NCBI RefSeq assembly: GCF_910592395.1
Contig: NC_088309.1
Span: forward strand, 28,522,599-28,586,598
DNA: 64,000 bases
Direction: 5' to 3'
Source of the DNA: Lineus longissimus
Lineage: Eukaryota; Nemertea; Pilidiophora; Heteronemertea; Lineidae
Positions 15,001-26,947 of this stretch are shown in pieces. The position numbers and the translations under genes are program-made. The notes beneath the pieces were generated by a model that saw only the letters and a program-made list of their open reading frames with translations, searched no databases and was not told the origin of the DNA. How positions within the stretch are numbered: position 1 is the first letter of the stretch; each line of letters begins with the position of its first letter.

Positions 15001-18000
15001 CTTCACTCCCAAAAGTCGTTGTGTTATCCTTTTATGGGGAAATAAGATGAGACGACTGATGACGCAGAGGGATTTCTGAGTGGCTAAGATGTGCGCATTT
15101 AGAAGGGTGAAGACATGTTTCAGGTGTAATGAAGGTTTGGTTCAATGAGTTGGAGCTGGGCAATGTTCAGACTCTAAACAAGACTTCTCAGCTCTTACCT
15201 CACATCATATCTAACTAGCTCAGTAATACGTTAAAGTACAGTTTCGATCAATTGTTCATAACAGTGAACAAAATGGGAATCACAGCCAGAATACAGAACT
15301 GGCAATGATCCATTTACGAGGCTACTGGAGCCATTGCCAATGCCACATTGGTAATATCAAGTAGTATCAGTAATCCTATTTTGGTTAGCATGAGCTTGGA
15401 CTTGGTTTGGGCTCCCTCGCAGCATTTATTGGTACACACACACAACATCCAGTAGATCACAGTAAATGGAATCTAAATCTCCAACCATTACTGTGTTAGA
15501 CACAGGCTTTGTCTTTGTTATGGTGTACTATTGAAGCATTCCTTGGTTAATTCTACCCCACCTCCAGCAGAAGAGCCTCCATGGGGTCAGGTAAGCAGCC
15601 GGACCCCCAGCTGTTGCTTCATTACCTCAGTCAGCCACTCATCAGGCCAAGTAGCAACTAAGCCTAGTACTAGTAAGCTATACACTGTAGGACCCTGACA
15701 TGGAATTTTGTCTCACCAACCATGACTTTGAGAGATACCACAAGAAGCTTCTCATAACCCATTCTGAACTAGGTTCTCAAGCACTTCTCACCGACTCATG
15801 TTGAAAGCTTTTCACAATGGCAATAACATGAATAACTTTTAGTATTGAATAAAGGGTATAGCAATGTCTAGAATCAAGATGAGCACCTGAATGGCAAGGC
15901 TTTAAAGCAAACAAGCCTATAACATGACTTTCTCTGAGCCAGCTATTGACAGACGTTGAAGTTCTCTTTCAACAGATGTGGCAACTATCAAAGTAATCTG
16001 CCCAATGTGCAGTACACCAACACTTTTCTAGTAATGCCCACAGACACAAACTATTAGAAGATCTTCCATCACAATCGTAAGCCAAGTGAAATCTACTTGA
16101 TTGTGATGTCACATCATCAAGCTAGCACAGCACAACTGACCACAGTCTACCAAAGAAACCTCGTAGCAACAAGAGTGACGTCATCCATGATTCTTTTTGA
16201 CCACGACCGTCCTCTGCATGCAAGGCAATGCTACACACTGTACAGTCTACATGCAGCGTTACCACGATCAATCACCACATAAAACAGTCTCGTCTCATCC
16301 ACACAATAAACCATCACGCAATATTATAGACATTCCAGCGTCATCCATGTGAGCGACTGAGCCTACGAACATGTCAAATGGGATGACAACAGAATTCAGT
16401 GAGGCTGAACAGGGAAGGCAAGCCCATTAGGCACACAGCTGATACAACCAATTATTCAGTTCTCTGACCGATGAATTGATTACAATGAATTTTAGTTTTT
16501 CACCAGAGAAATCATGGCTTTTATGATGACGCGAGATAAAAGTTGGAGTAAAACTCTCATTCATTTCTTTAAAGAGACTCATTATCTTGAGAATGACTGT
16601 CGGAAGTCAGCCCAATTAGTTCATCAGACAGCTCAGGCAAATCACTTGATGAAGATAGGGCCAATTTCTCGTCAATCCACCGATAAAGTTTTTCGTGGAG
16701 GCCTCGCTATGGTAGCATGTGAACGTCAATAAGACATGTCTCCTCAAGGAGTTTGTTATTGCTTGGCAAACGATGAGAGCACTTGACTCGTACAGACATT
16801 GATCGTTTTCTGTTGACTCAACCTCAGATTGCCAAGAAATGACGATCAACACTGTTACTTGAGTTGAAACCAGTGATCGGTGGACCTGGAATGGTCTATC
16901 ACTGTCCTATTATATCACCAAGATAGTGGTATTTTCAGCAATGTAAAGGCATCAAAGTGCTTTACTACCTCAAGAGTCTTTCCTTTCCCAAAGCAGCTTC
17001 AATGTGAATCACTTAACCTTCAAACTCTACTCGATGGATATCCAAAGAACATTACTTGGCATAGCTTTGAACCCAGGAGATGGTGACAAGTCAAGCAGGC
17101 TAACAACTACACCACCATGACCACCACTCTCTCTGAGACCTTTGATTGAGTGATTGTGAAAGGTTGACTTTGAGAGCACAGATTGAGGAAAGCTTTGGCA
17201 TAAGGGTTGACTCAGAGAGGACAAATAGAGGACAGGCTTTGGCACCAGGGTAGGCATCGAAAGGACAGGCTTAGGCATCTGCGAAGACTTTGAGAGGGCA
17301 CACTCAGGAAAGGCTCCAGGTACCTGGGGAGACTCTTGAGAGGACAGATTAAGGACAGGCACCAGGGGAGACTTTGAATGAGCAATGAGAGACTATAGAC
17401 AGGCTAAGGCATCTTTGTGCTGAAGCCGATGAGAGCATAGGCTGAGGTTTATTCCTTGCCGGGTCCCTTTTACCAAGAGATGCTGAGCCATTAAGATGGA
17501 GAAGCAATCCAGACAGACTTGGAATATCAGTGAGACGCTTGCAGGCCTTCGGTGTGTAGGCATATGAAACATGGATGGAACAAGAGTAACTGAGATATCG
17601 TATCATTTCAGCTTGTTATTTCGTAACAACATCATTCAGTCTAAATCCTCATCCAACCCTAGACAGGCATGTTATGACAAACAATATGTTCTTTATAAAC
17701 AGACTGCCATACTCTACACCTTGCCTTCAGAAGCATTGGCCGAAAATTATACTCCCCCCCCCCTCAAAAGCAGGATCTGAAGGTCTGCAAAAAGTAGCTC
17801 AGCTTCAGGTAGGTGATGACTAAGCAGCTTGGAATACACACTGTGCAAAGCAATAGAGGAAACCCCCTCCCACTCTTACACCCAGCTCTAGGGTCTGCTA
17901 AAATCTGCTTCAGCTTCCAGCTAAGACCAGCTGTCACTACACACAATGGCCACACAAAGCCACTAAACAACAAGACATACATCTCCTATCAAGCAACCAA

Positions 18001-21000
18001 AGAAGTTCTGGGAACACTGGGATCAATCCCATGTGTTTTCTCACTTCAATTACCTTACTCTCCCCCCTCCCCAATATGGTTCCTCTGATGTCTGGTTCCA
18101 GAAAGGATAGAATGAAGGTACCTGCACAAACTGAACCAAACACTCATGTCGTAGGGGGCATTGTGTGGGAAACAACTATGCTAAGACACCCAGAGAAGCA
18201 GCCCACTGGGTGATATCCTCCATTCAGGAGGACCCTGCAAATCAGTACATCCTACTTGATAAACAGACCTTCTGTGACACTGCTCAGCTGAAATGAAACA
18301 GTCAGTTGTTATTTCATCCTGAAGTTCTGGTGTGTTATGCAATGTACATTCATCACAAGACAGACAAGTATGTTGTTCAAAGACATACAAATATGCGGAA
18401 CTTGCACAAAACTTGAGTGCATGTAGGATATTAGTACACTGCAGAATAATGCTCAAGTGGACCTCCATGCTGTAAAAAGCATTGCTACAGAAACAAACAA
18501 TATCTTGCAACATACAACATCAAGTAGACAGTTTAAAACCATTCGTAATCATTCACATGACTGTTATGTCCACTTCTTCTGAAAGAGTGACATCAATGCC
18601 ATGACAAATTCCGTTTCAAAATCTTGCACTTGCAACCGAGGGCGTTGATCCTCCTTTTCTGTGCCCATGCTTAGCAGTTGATCATTTCAAAGTTATAAGA
18701 ACCAGTATGAAACAAAACATGCAGATTTGCATCTATAACTATGGCAACGTAATCAAACTTAAAATGAAGGCGACATAAGTTAGTATAGCCGGATGATAAA
18801 CAGCACAGCACACCTAAATGTCTAATCCACACATGTTCAGAGCCTAAAGGCACAAAATGGAGTCGGCCAAACAGATTCAATCGGCTATCAAGTCAAGTCA
18901 AACTCAGAACACCATCCCAAACCTTGATGCACAGGACCTAACTAAATCAAACATTTTACCGAAGCCAAGGGAATGTGTCGGCCCGACCGGTGGATCGGTC
19001 GGAATTGGAACTTTATCCAAGTATTTCAATTCTATTTTAATAGCAGGTTGCGGTGGAATGACGGTTGTAACTCCTGCAAAGAATAAATTGCAAGCGCGAT
19101 TCAATAAGCGTCTCTTGAAGCGCTATTGCTGAACGCTTGGCGCGCGATCCGCTGTGTCAGTGATGGTAGAGGTTCTCGGGAACGAATGGTATTGGTTTAC
19201 ACAATCAAATCTTCAAATAGAACTTACACAATTTTAAGATTCTGTCTAATGTTATTGAAATAAATCAACTAAGACATTCTAACTGGACTACACCTTACTA
19301 ACTGAACAGAATTAATGAAAGCAGCTTCAAAAGAATACTCACTGTCTGGGAGTAAAGTCAAATGCACAACCAACATATTGCGTATTTCCACGCCATGACA
19401 CCGCAGTGGCATGGAAATGAACAGTACAAAACTTGGCAATGGTCACACGTTGGAGTATGAATTTTGCTTTCAATGTGAAGCTCCGAAGTCTTACAAGTTA
19501 GTCTGGGAAAGAGTCTGGAGTATACCAAGTGGACAACAAGGAGGTGGGATCCTAATGGAGGACCCCACGACCCCACCTCCTCAGTATCATAAATAATTGT
19601 TGGTCTTTAAAACCACCAAGAGAGAATTACCAACGCCTTGGCCTGATAAGAATCCTGGGTCACCTCAACATTCTCGTTATGATGCTATCCTACGTGGGGG
19701 CAAAAGTAAGCGAGCCACTTTGACTTTTGAGTGCAAAGGACCAAGTATTGGAGTATCAGTTAGATGTAGTAATTCTATGTCATGTATGTTGATGATTGTT
19801 CCAAACATTTCACTCCCATTTTCACTTGGAGTCATAAATGTGGGGCGAGGGGCAAAGATTGACAAATGTTTGACCACGTCTATCATAACTTCATATTCTA
19901 TGTATTCTAGGTATTCGTGTATCCGGAGAATGGAAAACAGAAAGGAAGGGGTTCTATAGTATTATTTTTACCTGCTTTTGGATGGGTGTAAACTGTGGTA
20001 CAACTGTTGTGTAGTGTGACATGTCTGCTAGTATATTTGATTGTGTAAACCTCAAGAAAGAGGAGTTGAACAATATGATACGGTGAAAACATAGTGGTGA
20101 GCAGTCAATTCAGATAACTGTGCATAAGCATGACAATAAGTGGGGTGTTTTGATGACGTCTGCTTCATTTGTGGCAAACCAAGCCATAATGTAACCAGCT
20201 GTCAATGTACCCAATGTGCAAATGAAGGCCCTCCTAGGGAGAAGGAAGCTGAAATTGTTCTTCGGGGGGGGGGGGGGGGGGCTCAAAATAATTGGTAATT
20301 TTATTGAATTGGCAAAGCCGAGACAGACAGATACACAGAGGTCAGGGACAAGGGCCCTATCATACAAGACTGAACCAACACAGGTCAAAAGGCCATTGTC
20401 ACAGGGTTAGTAAGCCAACATAATCATTGTTATTATAAGAAAAGAAAGTTTAATTTTTAAAAAGTAACTTTCATGTCCCAATTTTAAACAAATAACTCAT
20501 TACTGGTGAAAGAAACAGATACTGAAATTATATATAGCCACACGATATGTTGCGAATCTACTCAACCCAAGGGAATATTGATCTTTCAGCAGCAAGATAA
20601 CACTGCCTTGAGCAAGGCTGATCAGGGACAAGCTGAGTCATCAACATGTCACAAAGACGAGCAAGATTGCATGACAGATACATGGAATTTCCTCGTTGAT
20701 GGATCAGCTGTCAGGCCAAATTGGGAACAGCCATGCTGAAGTAACTGGGGAATTGAGATGGAGGTATTTTCCCTTTTTCATCCTTCCACGATCATGACTT
20801 TGACAAAACTACATGTACCTTGCATTGGAGGTGTAAATATCAACTAAAAGCTGGGTAACAAAGAATGTTTAACGTTCCTCATCTTCTCCCTGCTCGTAGG
20901 ATACGTAGACGTCAGATGTCAGATTTCAGGAATGGTTGGCACCATGGTCTCTCACAAGTCTTCATGCAGGTTTCCCCAAATATCATCTTGTGAATTGATA

Positions 21001-21915
21001 TCAATTTATTTTTAGGCACGAAACCAACGTGGAGCTGGTGGAATACCAACATGATATAGATAGTCATGTTCAGTTCACGTCTGACTGAGAATCTTGTAAG
21101 TATTGTGGATGTTCCCCTAATTCCACTCTGTCTGTTCACAGGCCCACTGAACCAAGAAATATGGAAGCTACCTGGCAAGAAATATGAGCACAATACAGGT
21201 ACAAACAGAAGCAGCCTAACAGTACAATATGCTGTACCACTATAAAGATCCTCTATTATGTACCAGATAAACTTATCTCACCAAGTTAGTTTTTCTGAAG
21301 AGCTGATGTTTGAGAAAAGCCAGCCAGCGGAGAAAAGCCAGCAAAAGGCAGGGTCAGCATCCAAAACAGGTAGGCCTAGCATCAATTGTAATAAATGGAG
21401 AGGGGGGTACATAACTTTGTTTTTCCAGTGGTTCTTTCTAATGGTAAGATGATCTCCAGAGATGTTTTTTGGGCACACAATCACAAAAATAGGCTCTGAA
21501 ATCTACTTTTTCAGGGCCATGGAATGGATGGAAAGAAGCACCAGGGATGAAGAGAGGGGGGTACCCGGGTGAATAGTTCAAGTGTAACCTGGATCCGGTG
21601 TGACTGGTCTCTCTAGCCATGCATCCTGCTTGGTATGACATGATTAATGACAAAGTACAGGAAATGAATGGACGATGATATGATGAAGGGACCAGGCAAT
21701 GGAAGCCAATCCATCTTCCTGGTGGAAAGCACCAGACCAGGCATCTGCAGCTTTATACATTGTATACGGATAGAGCCAACATGAACATAACATGTACACC
21801 GCTCATTTGGCTGCCGAATGACAGCTGACTTACCCGACAGTGAATTGACCGTATCCAAGGCGACCAAGTCCAGTATCCCCATGGATAGCAACCAAGCTAA
21901 CATCTGTAATTTCAT
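1..21915 (-). CDS. CSPG4: Chondroitin sulfate proteoglycan 4 (NG2/kon-tiki family), 5' part; continues beyond the left edge
   Basis: Exons: 21834-21915 (start at 21915, 27 codons plus one base) and 3894-1, where the window ends inside an open exon. The first exon gives a signal peptide (MKLQMLAWLLSMGI...); its donor (GTAAGT) is phase 1 and joins the acceptor TTGCAG at 3895 in frame, giving SLS-ASFFGES. ASFFGE is also where mature vertebrate CSPG4 begins. Order in about 1325 visible residues: signal peptide; two laminin-G domains (about 28-190 and 200-385), each with a late conserved GC; a short EGF-like stretch (about 390-415, PCVSNPCIRGAVC); then CSPG repeats to the window end, with recurring HDGSES/HDDSES, FTQ(R/Q)(D/E)(I/V)N and YGxL motifs. 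The family are type I membrane proteoglycans that bind collagen and growth factors; the transmembrane and PDZ-binding end lie outside the window. Identity is firm; the remote first exon is inferred from phase and signal-peptide character. Confidence 0.9.
7020..7085 (-). repeat. Possible tRNA-derived SINE fragment
   Basis: Read on the minus strand, the sequence has an A-box-like TGGTGTAGTGAA followed about 30 bases later by a B-box-like GGGGTTCAATCC, the internal RNA polymerase III promoter arrangement of tRNAs and tRNA-headed SINEs. It does not fold into a full cloverleaf by eye. A second minus-strand locus near 17.07 kb begins with the same GGTGGTGTAGT, which suggests a dispersed family. Weak call. 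Confidence 0.3.
13222..13857. repeat. 28-bp minisatellite, about 22 units
   Basis: Tandem units of 28 bp with core CCCAGGAGGCAAGCAG and ending CTTTGCC or GGTTTGCC. Two main variants (GCAGCTTTGCC and GTTGGTTTGCC) alternate irregularly, with CCTAGG/CCCAGG and AAGTT/ATGTT point differences. Because 28 is not a multiple of 3, three units (84 bp) return to the same frame, so several frames on both strands stay open. These frames are a by-product of the repeat and are not called as genes. Confidence 0.95.
17040..17110 (-). repeat. Possible tRNA-derived SINE fragment
   Basis: On the minus strand GGTGGTGTAGTTGTTAGCC (A-box-like) is followed by CTGGGTTCAAAGC (B-box-like). The start resembles the minus-strand locus near 7.05 kb. 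No tail or target-site duplication was identified, so this remains a weak call. Confidence 0.3.
20264..20281 (+). repeat. Homopolymer run of 18 G
   Basis: Eighteen consecutive G within the CSPG4 intron. It could form a G-quadruplex; the exact length in such runs is commonly uncertain in assemblies. Confidence 0.9.
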
Positions 21916-22158
21916 GGTGTTAAATCTGTCAAAGTCGCATGATGAATTCCGCAGTTACATGTGAGATTCTTGAGACACTTCTGTTCACCAGCTCGCACCA
22001 ACTCGCCATTTTGATACTTTCCCCATCCTCTGACACGACCCCTTTTATTGAGATGGTGAAGCAAGAGTGCCGTTACCATGGGAATACAGTGACGCTTGCA
22101 TGTAGTAGCCGCTTATTATCATACAGCCTATCGGTGTGTGGCAGGATACCGATAGAAC

Positions 22159-22230
22159 GGCTCGTTGGTCTAGTGGTACGATTCTAGCTTTGGATGCGAT
22201 AGGTCCCAGGTTCAAATCCCGGGCAAGCCC
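22159..22230 (+). pseudogene. Degenerate tRNA-Pro (anticodon TGG) or tRNA-derived SINE head
   Basis: The 72-base stretch follows eukaryotic tRNA-Pro closely: GGCTCGTTGGTCTAGTGG at the 5' end (A box intact), TTTGGAT as anticodon loop (TGG), GGTTCAAATCC as B box, GCAAGCCC at the 3' end, and a TTTT polymerase III terminator directly after. The fold is damaged: the acceptor stem has a C-A mismatch and a wobble, the anticodon stem has two mismatches, and the T stem has an A-C mismatch. A functional tRNA is therefore unlikely. It lies about 245 bp upstream of the CSPG4 start codon. Confidence 0.6.
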
Positions 22231-22756
22231 TTTTGTTGGCCAAACGTTTGTACTGCAACATGTTGTATCAATTTTACACTGCATGGGATCTTGATCACCA
22301 TCCCTGAATGCAATCAATCTTCTGAAGAAGAATAAATCCTTTCCACGTTTTTATTTCTGCTGTTATCGTCACGAGCTTGCAATTAATATCTCGATCATTT
22401 ATCAGCGAGCGATTTACCAAAACTGTTTAAATTCACATCAAGCAATTATTTGAATTGGGAAGGCGCATCTTGTATGTCTCCGTGTAGAGACCATGTCACA
22501 ACTGCTACTTCAATGTCCAAGATCTGAATGGTAGTTACCAGTCGGCTTCACTCGTCCTCGACACTGTCAAAACCGATCTGATGACAGTAGCTGTTACAAT
22601 TCTGATTGATGGCGAATCCAAGATCTATTTCGTTAGGCCATTGTGCCTGCGGTATAGAAAAGACGGCCAAGTCTGTTCTTCCTCTCTTCACAATTATGGT
22701 GAGATGATAGCTCAGGCTAAGGAAGGCAGTAGGCCCTGGCGCCAGGATCGAGATTC

Positions 22757-22783
22757 GGTCTGGTTGTGACTGTCTCATCGCCG
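22757..22783 (-). repeat. Solitary copy of the 42-bp minisatellite core
   Basis: On the minus strand this reads GGCGATGAGACAGTCACAAC and continues into CAGACC, matching the core of the 42-bp array found 36 kb away at 58.9 kb. No neighbouring copies are present. Confidence 0.6.
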
Positions 22784-23123
22784 CCAGAAAATCTTCAATT
22801 TTTACTGTTCTTTCTCCCCCAACCGACCTCTTTAGTTAGGCCTACATTAGGCCTACAGTAATTAATATTTGTACCAGAGTCTGAAAGCAACAATTCCCTT
22901 TTTCCCCGAGTGAGGTTCACGACCTTTTCAGACCTGGCCTAACTGCAGATTCATTGACGAGTAATGACGGTGTCGCTCGAAAATAGAATTTAGCAGCAGT
23001 TAGTATTGAGAGTTATACCCACAAGGACGTCGACATTGTTGCACCACCTGCTTTCAATCAGTTGTTTAACACTCATCTTCTTTTCGTCACTGTCATAGTA
23101 TAAAACTAATATATATATATAAT

Positions 23124-23275
23124 ACCGTCATCGGATGCCACGAGTTTTACCGTCATCGGATGCGTGTCCGATATGCCACTAGATTTACAGTTCCCTTACC
23201 GTCAACGCCGCCGGAGACGGGTGCCACGAGTTTTACCGTCATCGGATGCGCATCCGAAATGCCACTCCCTTACCG
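23124..23275. repeat. Short, diverged copy of the palindromic 56/41-bp repeat
   Basis: It contains several ACCGTCATCGGATG units, one with the complete palindrome CGGATGCGCATCCG, and ATGCCACGAG / TTACCGTCAA linkers. It has the same orientation as the larger array at 29.2 kb, and both are preceded by GTATAAAACTAA and an AT-rich run. They look like two dispersed copies of one element. Confidence 0.75.
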
Positions 23276-23571
23276 TCAACGCAAATGGGGCAAATATCTC
23301 GGCGCCAAAAACAGATGTCGGCCATGTTTTGGAAAATGATGTCATACCATGTAAAAAACACGCAATTGTTAATTAGAGAGCGATTTTCAAGATTTCTGAA
23401 CATCTTGGACAAGACTAGAAGCTATAAGTTAAGGTTGTGACAATGTCTCAGGCCGTGAAGTAGATAGGTCTTCTTGCCTCTTGGCTTCTTCTCATTGTCC
23501 GCGAAAAAGATAATTCCGAGTGTATAATATGATTGGCGTCTCAGGTCCTGTGAGAAGGAGGGGGAGGGGGC

Positions 23572-23895
23572 AGCCAGTAAAATCACGGGCTGTGGGAATT
23601 GCGAAGGGATGGTGTAGACTATCACCACAACAATGTTGATATGATCACTCGTCGTTTCAGCGGGTATGACTCTGAATCTGATGATGGGGGGGCGGGCGAG
23701 GGGGTTGATCCAGCAGCGGCTGGCAGCGGACATTTGTCTTGACTCTTGCTTGGCGCTGCTTCAGCTTAAAGTGCTGTGGTACAGCCTAGAAGCAGTGTCA
23801 TCATTGACGAAATCGACCAATGTTTGTGAGGAGCTGAGTTTCGTCCAAAAATAGATCTGTTTACACACTATCGACTATGGCAATGGCGTATTGGC
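23572..23895 (+). repeat. Left member of an inverted duplicate pair (about 320 bp)
   Basis: This segment matches the reverse complement of about 30420-30735 with roughly 90% identity by eye, including GGGAATTGCGAAGGGATGG, CAACAATGTTGATATGATC and AGATCTGTTTACACACTA. On the plus strand a frame of about 50 codons ends at a TGA at 23740-23742, the same stop as in the right copy. The few differences in the aligned frame change amino acids, so there is no sign of selection. It may be the end of an unrecognised gene or an unclassified mobile element. Confidence 0.7.
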
Positions 23896-23904
23896 AACAA
23901 GTTG

Positions 23905-24180
23905 GAGCAGCCAGGACTGATTCGGCTTGGCAGTGACTGTCTCATCTCTCTCACCATGTTGACAACTTGGCAGAGCATCCAACACTGATTTGGCCTGGCT
24001 GTGACTGCGTCATCTCTCTCGCCATGTATTGTTGACAACTTGGCAGAGCAGCCAAGACTGATTTGGCCTGGCTGTGACTGTCTCATCTCTCTCACCATAT
24101 TAACAACTAGGCAGTGCGGCGAAGACTGATGCGGCCTGGCTGTGTCTGTCTTATCACTCTCATCATGTTGTCAGCGCGGG
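23905..24180. repeat. 68-bp minisatellite, left block (about 4 units)
   Basis: Units of about 68 bp with core GCCTGGCTGTGACTGTCTCA followed by TCTCTCACCATGTTGACAAC and GGCAGAGCAGCCAAGACTGA. The same family fills 26.95-29.1 kb. This block directly abuts the inverted duplicate segment on its left. Confidence 0.85.
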
Positions 24181-24263
24181 GTAGGCCCCCTGCACCAACA
24201 CCTAACACTTTCTCAACCCCAATACTTGACCTGACCCAATGTATGTCTGCCCTTATCAGCCCA

Positions 24264-25160
24264 GGAACTCCCCAACCCAAGCAAAATCATGAAGGCCATC
24301 GCACTATTGTCCGTCTTCTGTCATGGTACAGGCAACGGCAATTGCGATTGGTGAAATCCCAATATCTTTCTGTCTGTGGGATGTCGAAACAATCAACCTC
24401 TGCCAGCTGCTTATCTATTCAGATTGTGAAGGCCTTGACACAACCTAAAAACTCTGAAACAACTACCCTCTGCCAGCTGGTTATCTGGTCAGGTTGGGAA
24501 GACCTTGACACAACCTAGAAATTACACCAAGGTTACCACTAATAAACTTTCGAGACGCCAGGAACTCCCCAACCCAAGCAAAATCATGAAGGCCATCGCG
24601 GCACTATTGTCCGTCTTCTGTCATGGTACAGGCAACGGCAATTGCGATTGGTGAAATCCCAATATCTTTCTGTCTGTGGGATGTCGAAACAATCAACCTC
24701 TGCCAGCTGCTTATCTATTCAGATTGTGAAGGCCTTGACACAACCTAAAAACTCTGAAACAACTACCCTCTGCCAGCTGGTTATCTGGTCAGGTTGGGAA
24801 GACCTTGACACAACCTAGAAATTACACCAAGGTTACCACTAATAAACTTTCGAGACGCCAGGAACTCCCCAACCCAAGCAAAATCATGAAGGCCATCGCG
24901 GCACTATTGTCCGTCTTCTGTCATGGTACAGGCAACGGCAATTGCGATTGGTGAAATTCCAATATCTTTCTGTCTGTGGGATGTCGAAACAATCAACCTC
25001 TGCCAGCTGCTTATCTATTCAGATTGTGAAGGCCTTGACACAACATAAAAACTCTGAAAGAACTACCCTCTGCCAGCTGGTTATCTGGTCAGGTTGGGAA
25101 GACCTTGACACAACCTAAAAATTACACCAAGGTATACCGCTAATGAACTTTGGAGACGAC
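24264..25160. repeat. Three tandem copies of a ~300-bp repeat
   Basis: Copies begin at 24264, 24561 and 24861 with GGAACTCCCCAACCCAAGC. The first is 297 bp because it lacks GCG after GCCATC; the second is 300 bp; the third decays near its end. Copies one and two are almost identical. Inside each, CCTCTGCCAGCTG(C/G)TTATCT occurs twice about 85 bp apart, so the unit itself contains an older duplication. Open frames here are repeat-derived. Confidence 0.9.
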
Positions 25161-25552
25161 AGGACAGCCTACGTAACAAGCAAACTCTCCCAGCTGGTTA
25201 TCTGGTCAGGTTGGGAAGACATTGACACAACCTTCAAAGGGTCCTTTAGCTGTACAAGACAACATTACACTCGCGTTCTACATGGGTGATAAAAGACAAC
25301 TGATTTGGTTGTACCGTGGTAATCATCTCACAAGGACGGACAATGGGACAACCAACCTCTGCCAGCTGGTTATCTGGTCAGGTTGGGAAGACATTGGCAC
25401 AACCTCCAAATGGTCCTTTAGCTGTACAAGACAACATTACACTCGCGTTCTACATGGGTGATAAAAGACAACTGATTTGGTTGTACCATGGTAATCATCT
25501 CGCAAGGACGGACAATGGGACAACCATCCTCTGTCAGCTGGTTATCTGATCT
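25161..25552. repeat. ~174-bp tandem repeat related to the preceding array
   Basis: CAGCTGGTTATCTGGTCAGG recurs with a period of 174 bp near 25190 and 25364, with a last partial copy near 25538. It shares CAGCTGGTTATCTGG with the 300-bp unit but adds a segment carrying TTAGCTGTACAAGACAACAT and CTACATGGGTGATAAAAGAC. The array grew from part of the neighbouring repeat. Confidence 0.85.
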
Positions 25553-26690
25553 CACGAGACTGGCATTACCCAATATCTTCCTGACAACTCTTTAAGTACA
25601 ACTTGAGTACTACTTGGGACCACAGTCATCTTAGAAGACTGGTGAATCCTCCCAAAGTCCTTTCTCTCATGCAGAACGTGCCACCAAAAAGACATCAATA
25701 TATACATAAAAATCAATCAATCTGTCTACAGTGTCATTTTGGAAAGAAGCCCTCAAATTCGTTGTCAGTCCTCGTTTGATTTTTAGCCGTAGCAGCCAAT
25801 AGCTGGTCTCAAATCATCCACAACAATCAACAGAACATTGGGTTTCTGGGAATGTGCGAGACCTGAAACAAATGCCAACACAACCGAGATGAAAGTGGAT
25901 ACAGAATTGTGACAAAGATACTGATGATAACATCCCACATGCCAATGTCCAGAGTATTTAATTGTGCTGGCTCCTCAATTAGAAATTACTCGAAGAGAAA
26001 TTTGTCCAAGAGACATCTCCAGTAATCATATGGACAGTCTCATCAGTCAGTCGGTCCTAAAGACATTTCTAACAAACATGGGGACAATCTCTTCCGAATG
26101 GTAGTCTGTCCAATTGACCAGGACCAAGTATCTGATTTATAGTAGGGGCCTATATGTAGACTAGGCCTGTGGTCTGCTGGTATGACCCATATTTTGGGTA
26201 TTGTAAAATTGTTATGACAAATATATTAAAAAAACTCTTACATTAGAATATCGATTAGTTTAAGAGGTATCTATCGATAAAATCAAGATCACTTTCAGGT
26301 TGATATTTCTTGAGATGAAAACGAAAGAACATATTAGTGAAGGCACATTAGCAAAACCAAAATATTGATCTTTCAGAATTTAGTTAAGTATCAAACTTTC
26401 GTTTCTCTGCTCAGCGTATTTGAAGTAGTCGTGATCGCGTAATAGACGAACGCCTGCTGACCTAATACTCGTAGCACAGTGATATATGCATATCTTTGCT
26501 AATTTTGACTATTTAGCTATACAGCCATGTATATGCAACATAGTTAATTAATTCTAAGATATGCATGCATGCCATGGTGACCAAATTGAGAATCACCGAT
26601 AGTTGATGTATGGGACATGACCTATCCTCCCATGCAGCCATTGCAGGCTCCTGCATCCCATAAACTGGTACCGGTACTGTTTACATTGAC
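25553..26690. other. Intergenic stretch with no recognised feature
   Basis: AT-rich sequence between tandem arrays. No coding, RNA or repeat feature was recognised. Confidence 0.4.
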
Positions 26691-26695
26691 AGTCA

Positions 26696-26945
26696 ATGAG
26701 ACACATATTGATGGATACCATCGGTATGTGGTCTCGAGAAGCCGGTTCCAATGACCACTCGTACTCTGGAAAGAAGCTGAGATTGCTCTGGGACTCGCTA
26801 GTCCCCACGGGCCCGGCTATAAAACACCGGCACCCCGACATGCTCGGCGTCTTCGATGAGAAGGAAAAGGAGGTCCTAATCATCGAGATAGCTGTCAGCT
26901 CCGACAGACACGTCCTAGAACGTGCGGAGGATAAACGATCGAAGT
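26696..26945 (+). mobile_element. Fragment of a retrotransposon C-terminal endonuclease-like region
   Basis: An open stretch of about 85 codons includes KHRHPDMLGVFDEKEKEVLI followed by IEIAVSSDRHVLERAEDKRS. This resembles the PD-(D/E)xK-like segment after the reverse transcriptase in LINEs with restriction-like endonucleases, where a proline-aspartate, a hydrophobic IEIAV strand with D, and an E..KxxKY tail recur. No reverse transcriptase is adjacent, and the sequence runs straight into the 68-bp minisatellite, so this is a relic. Family placement is from memory. Confidence 0.4.
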
Positions 26946-26947
26946 AC

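Larger units (their letters stand above)
3895..21833 (-). other. Long first intron of the CSPG4-type gene
   Basis: About 18 kb of AT-rich sequence between the signal-peptide exon and the laminin-G exon. Short open frames occur on both strands but none has a recognisable domain, convincing splice context or family resemblance. Recognisable contents are the 28-bp minisatellite near 13.2-13.9 kb, possible tRNA-derived SINE fragments near 7.05 and 17.07 kb, a degenerate G/A-rich repeat stretch at about 17150-17400 (recurring GAGAGGACA and GACAGGC motifs), and a run of 18 G at 20264. The rest shows nothing I can name. Confidence 0.6.
21916..23123. other. Intergenic stretch upstream of the CSPG4-type gene
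   Basis: It should hold the CSPG4 promoter and 5' UTR, but no clear TATA box or CpG-rich core was seen. Besides the degenerate tRNA-Pro and the solitary 42-bp repeat core, nothing is recognised. An AT dinucleotide run near 23110 leads into the palindromic repeat that follows. Confidence 0.4.
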
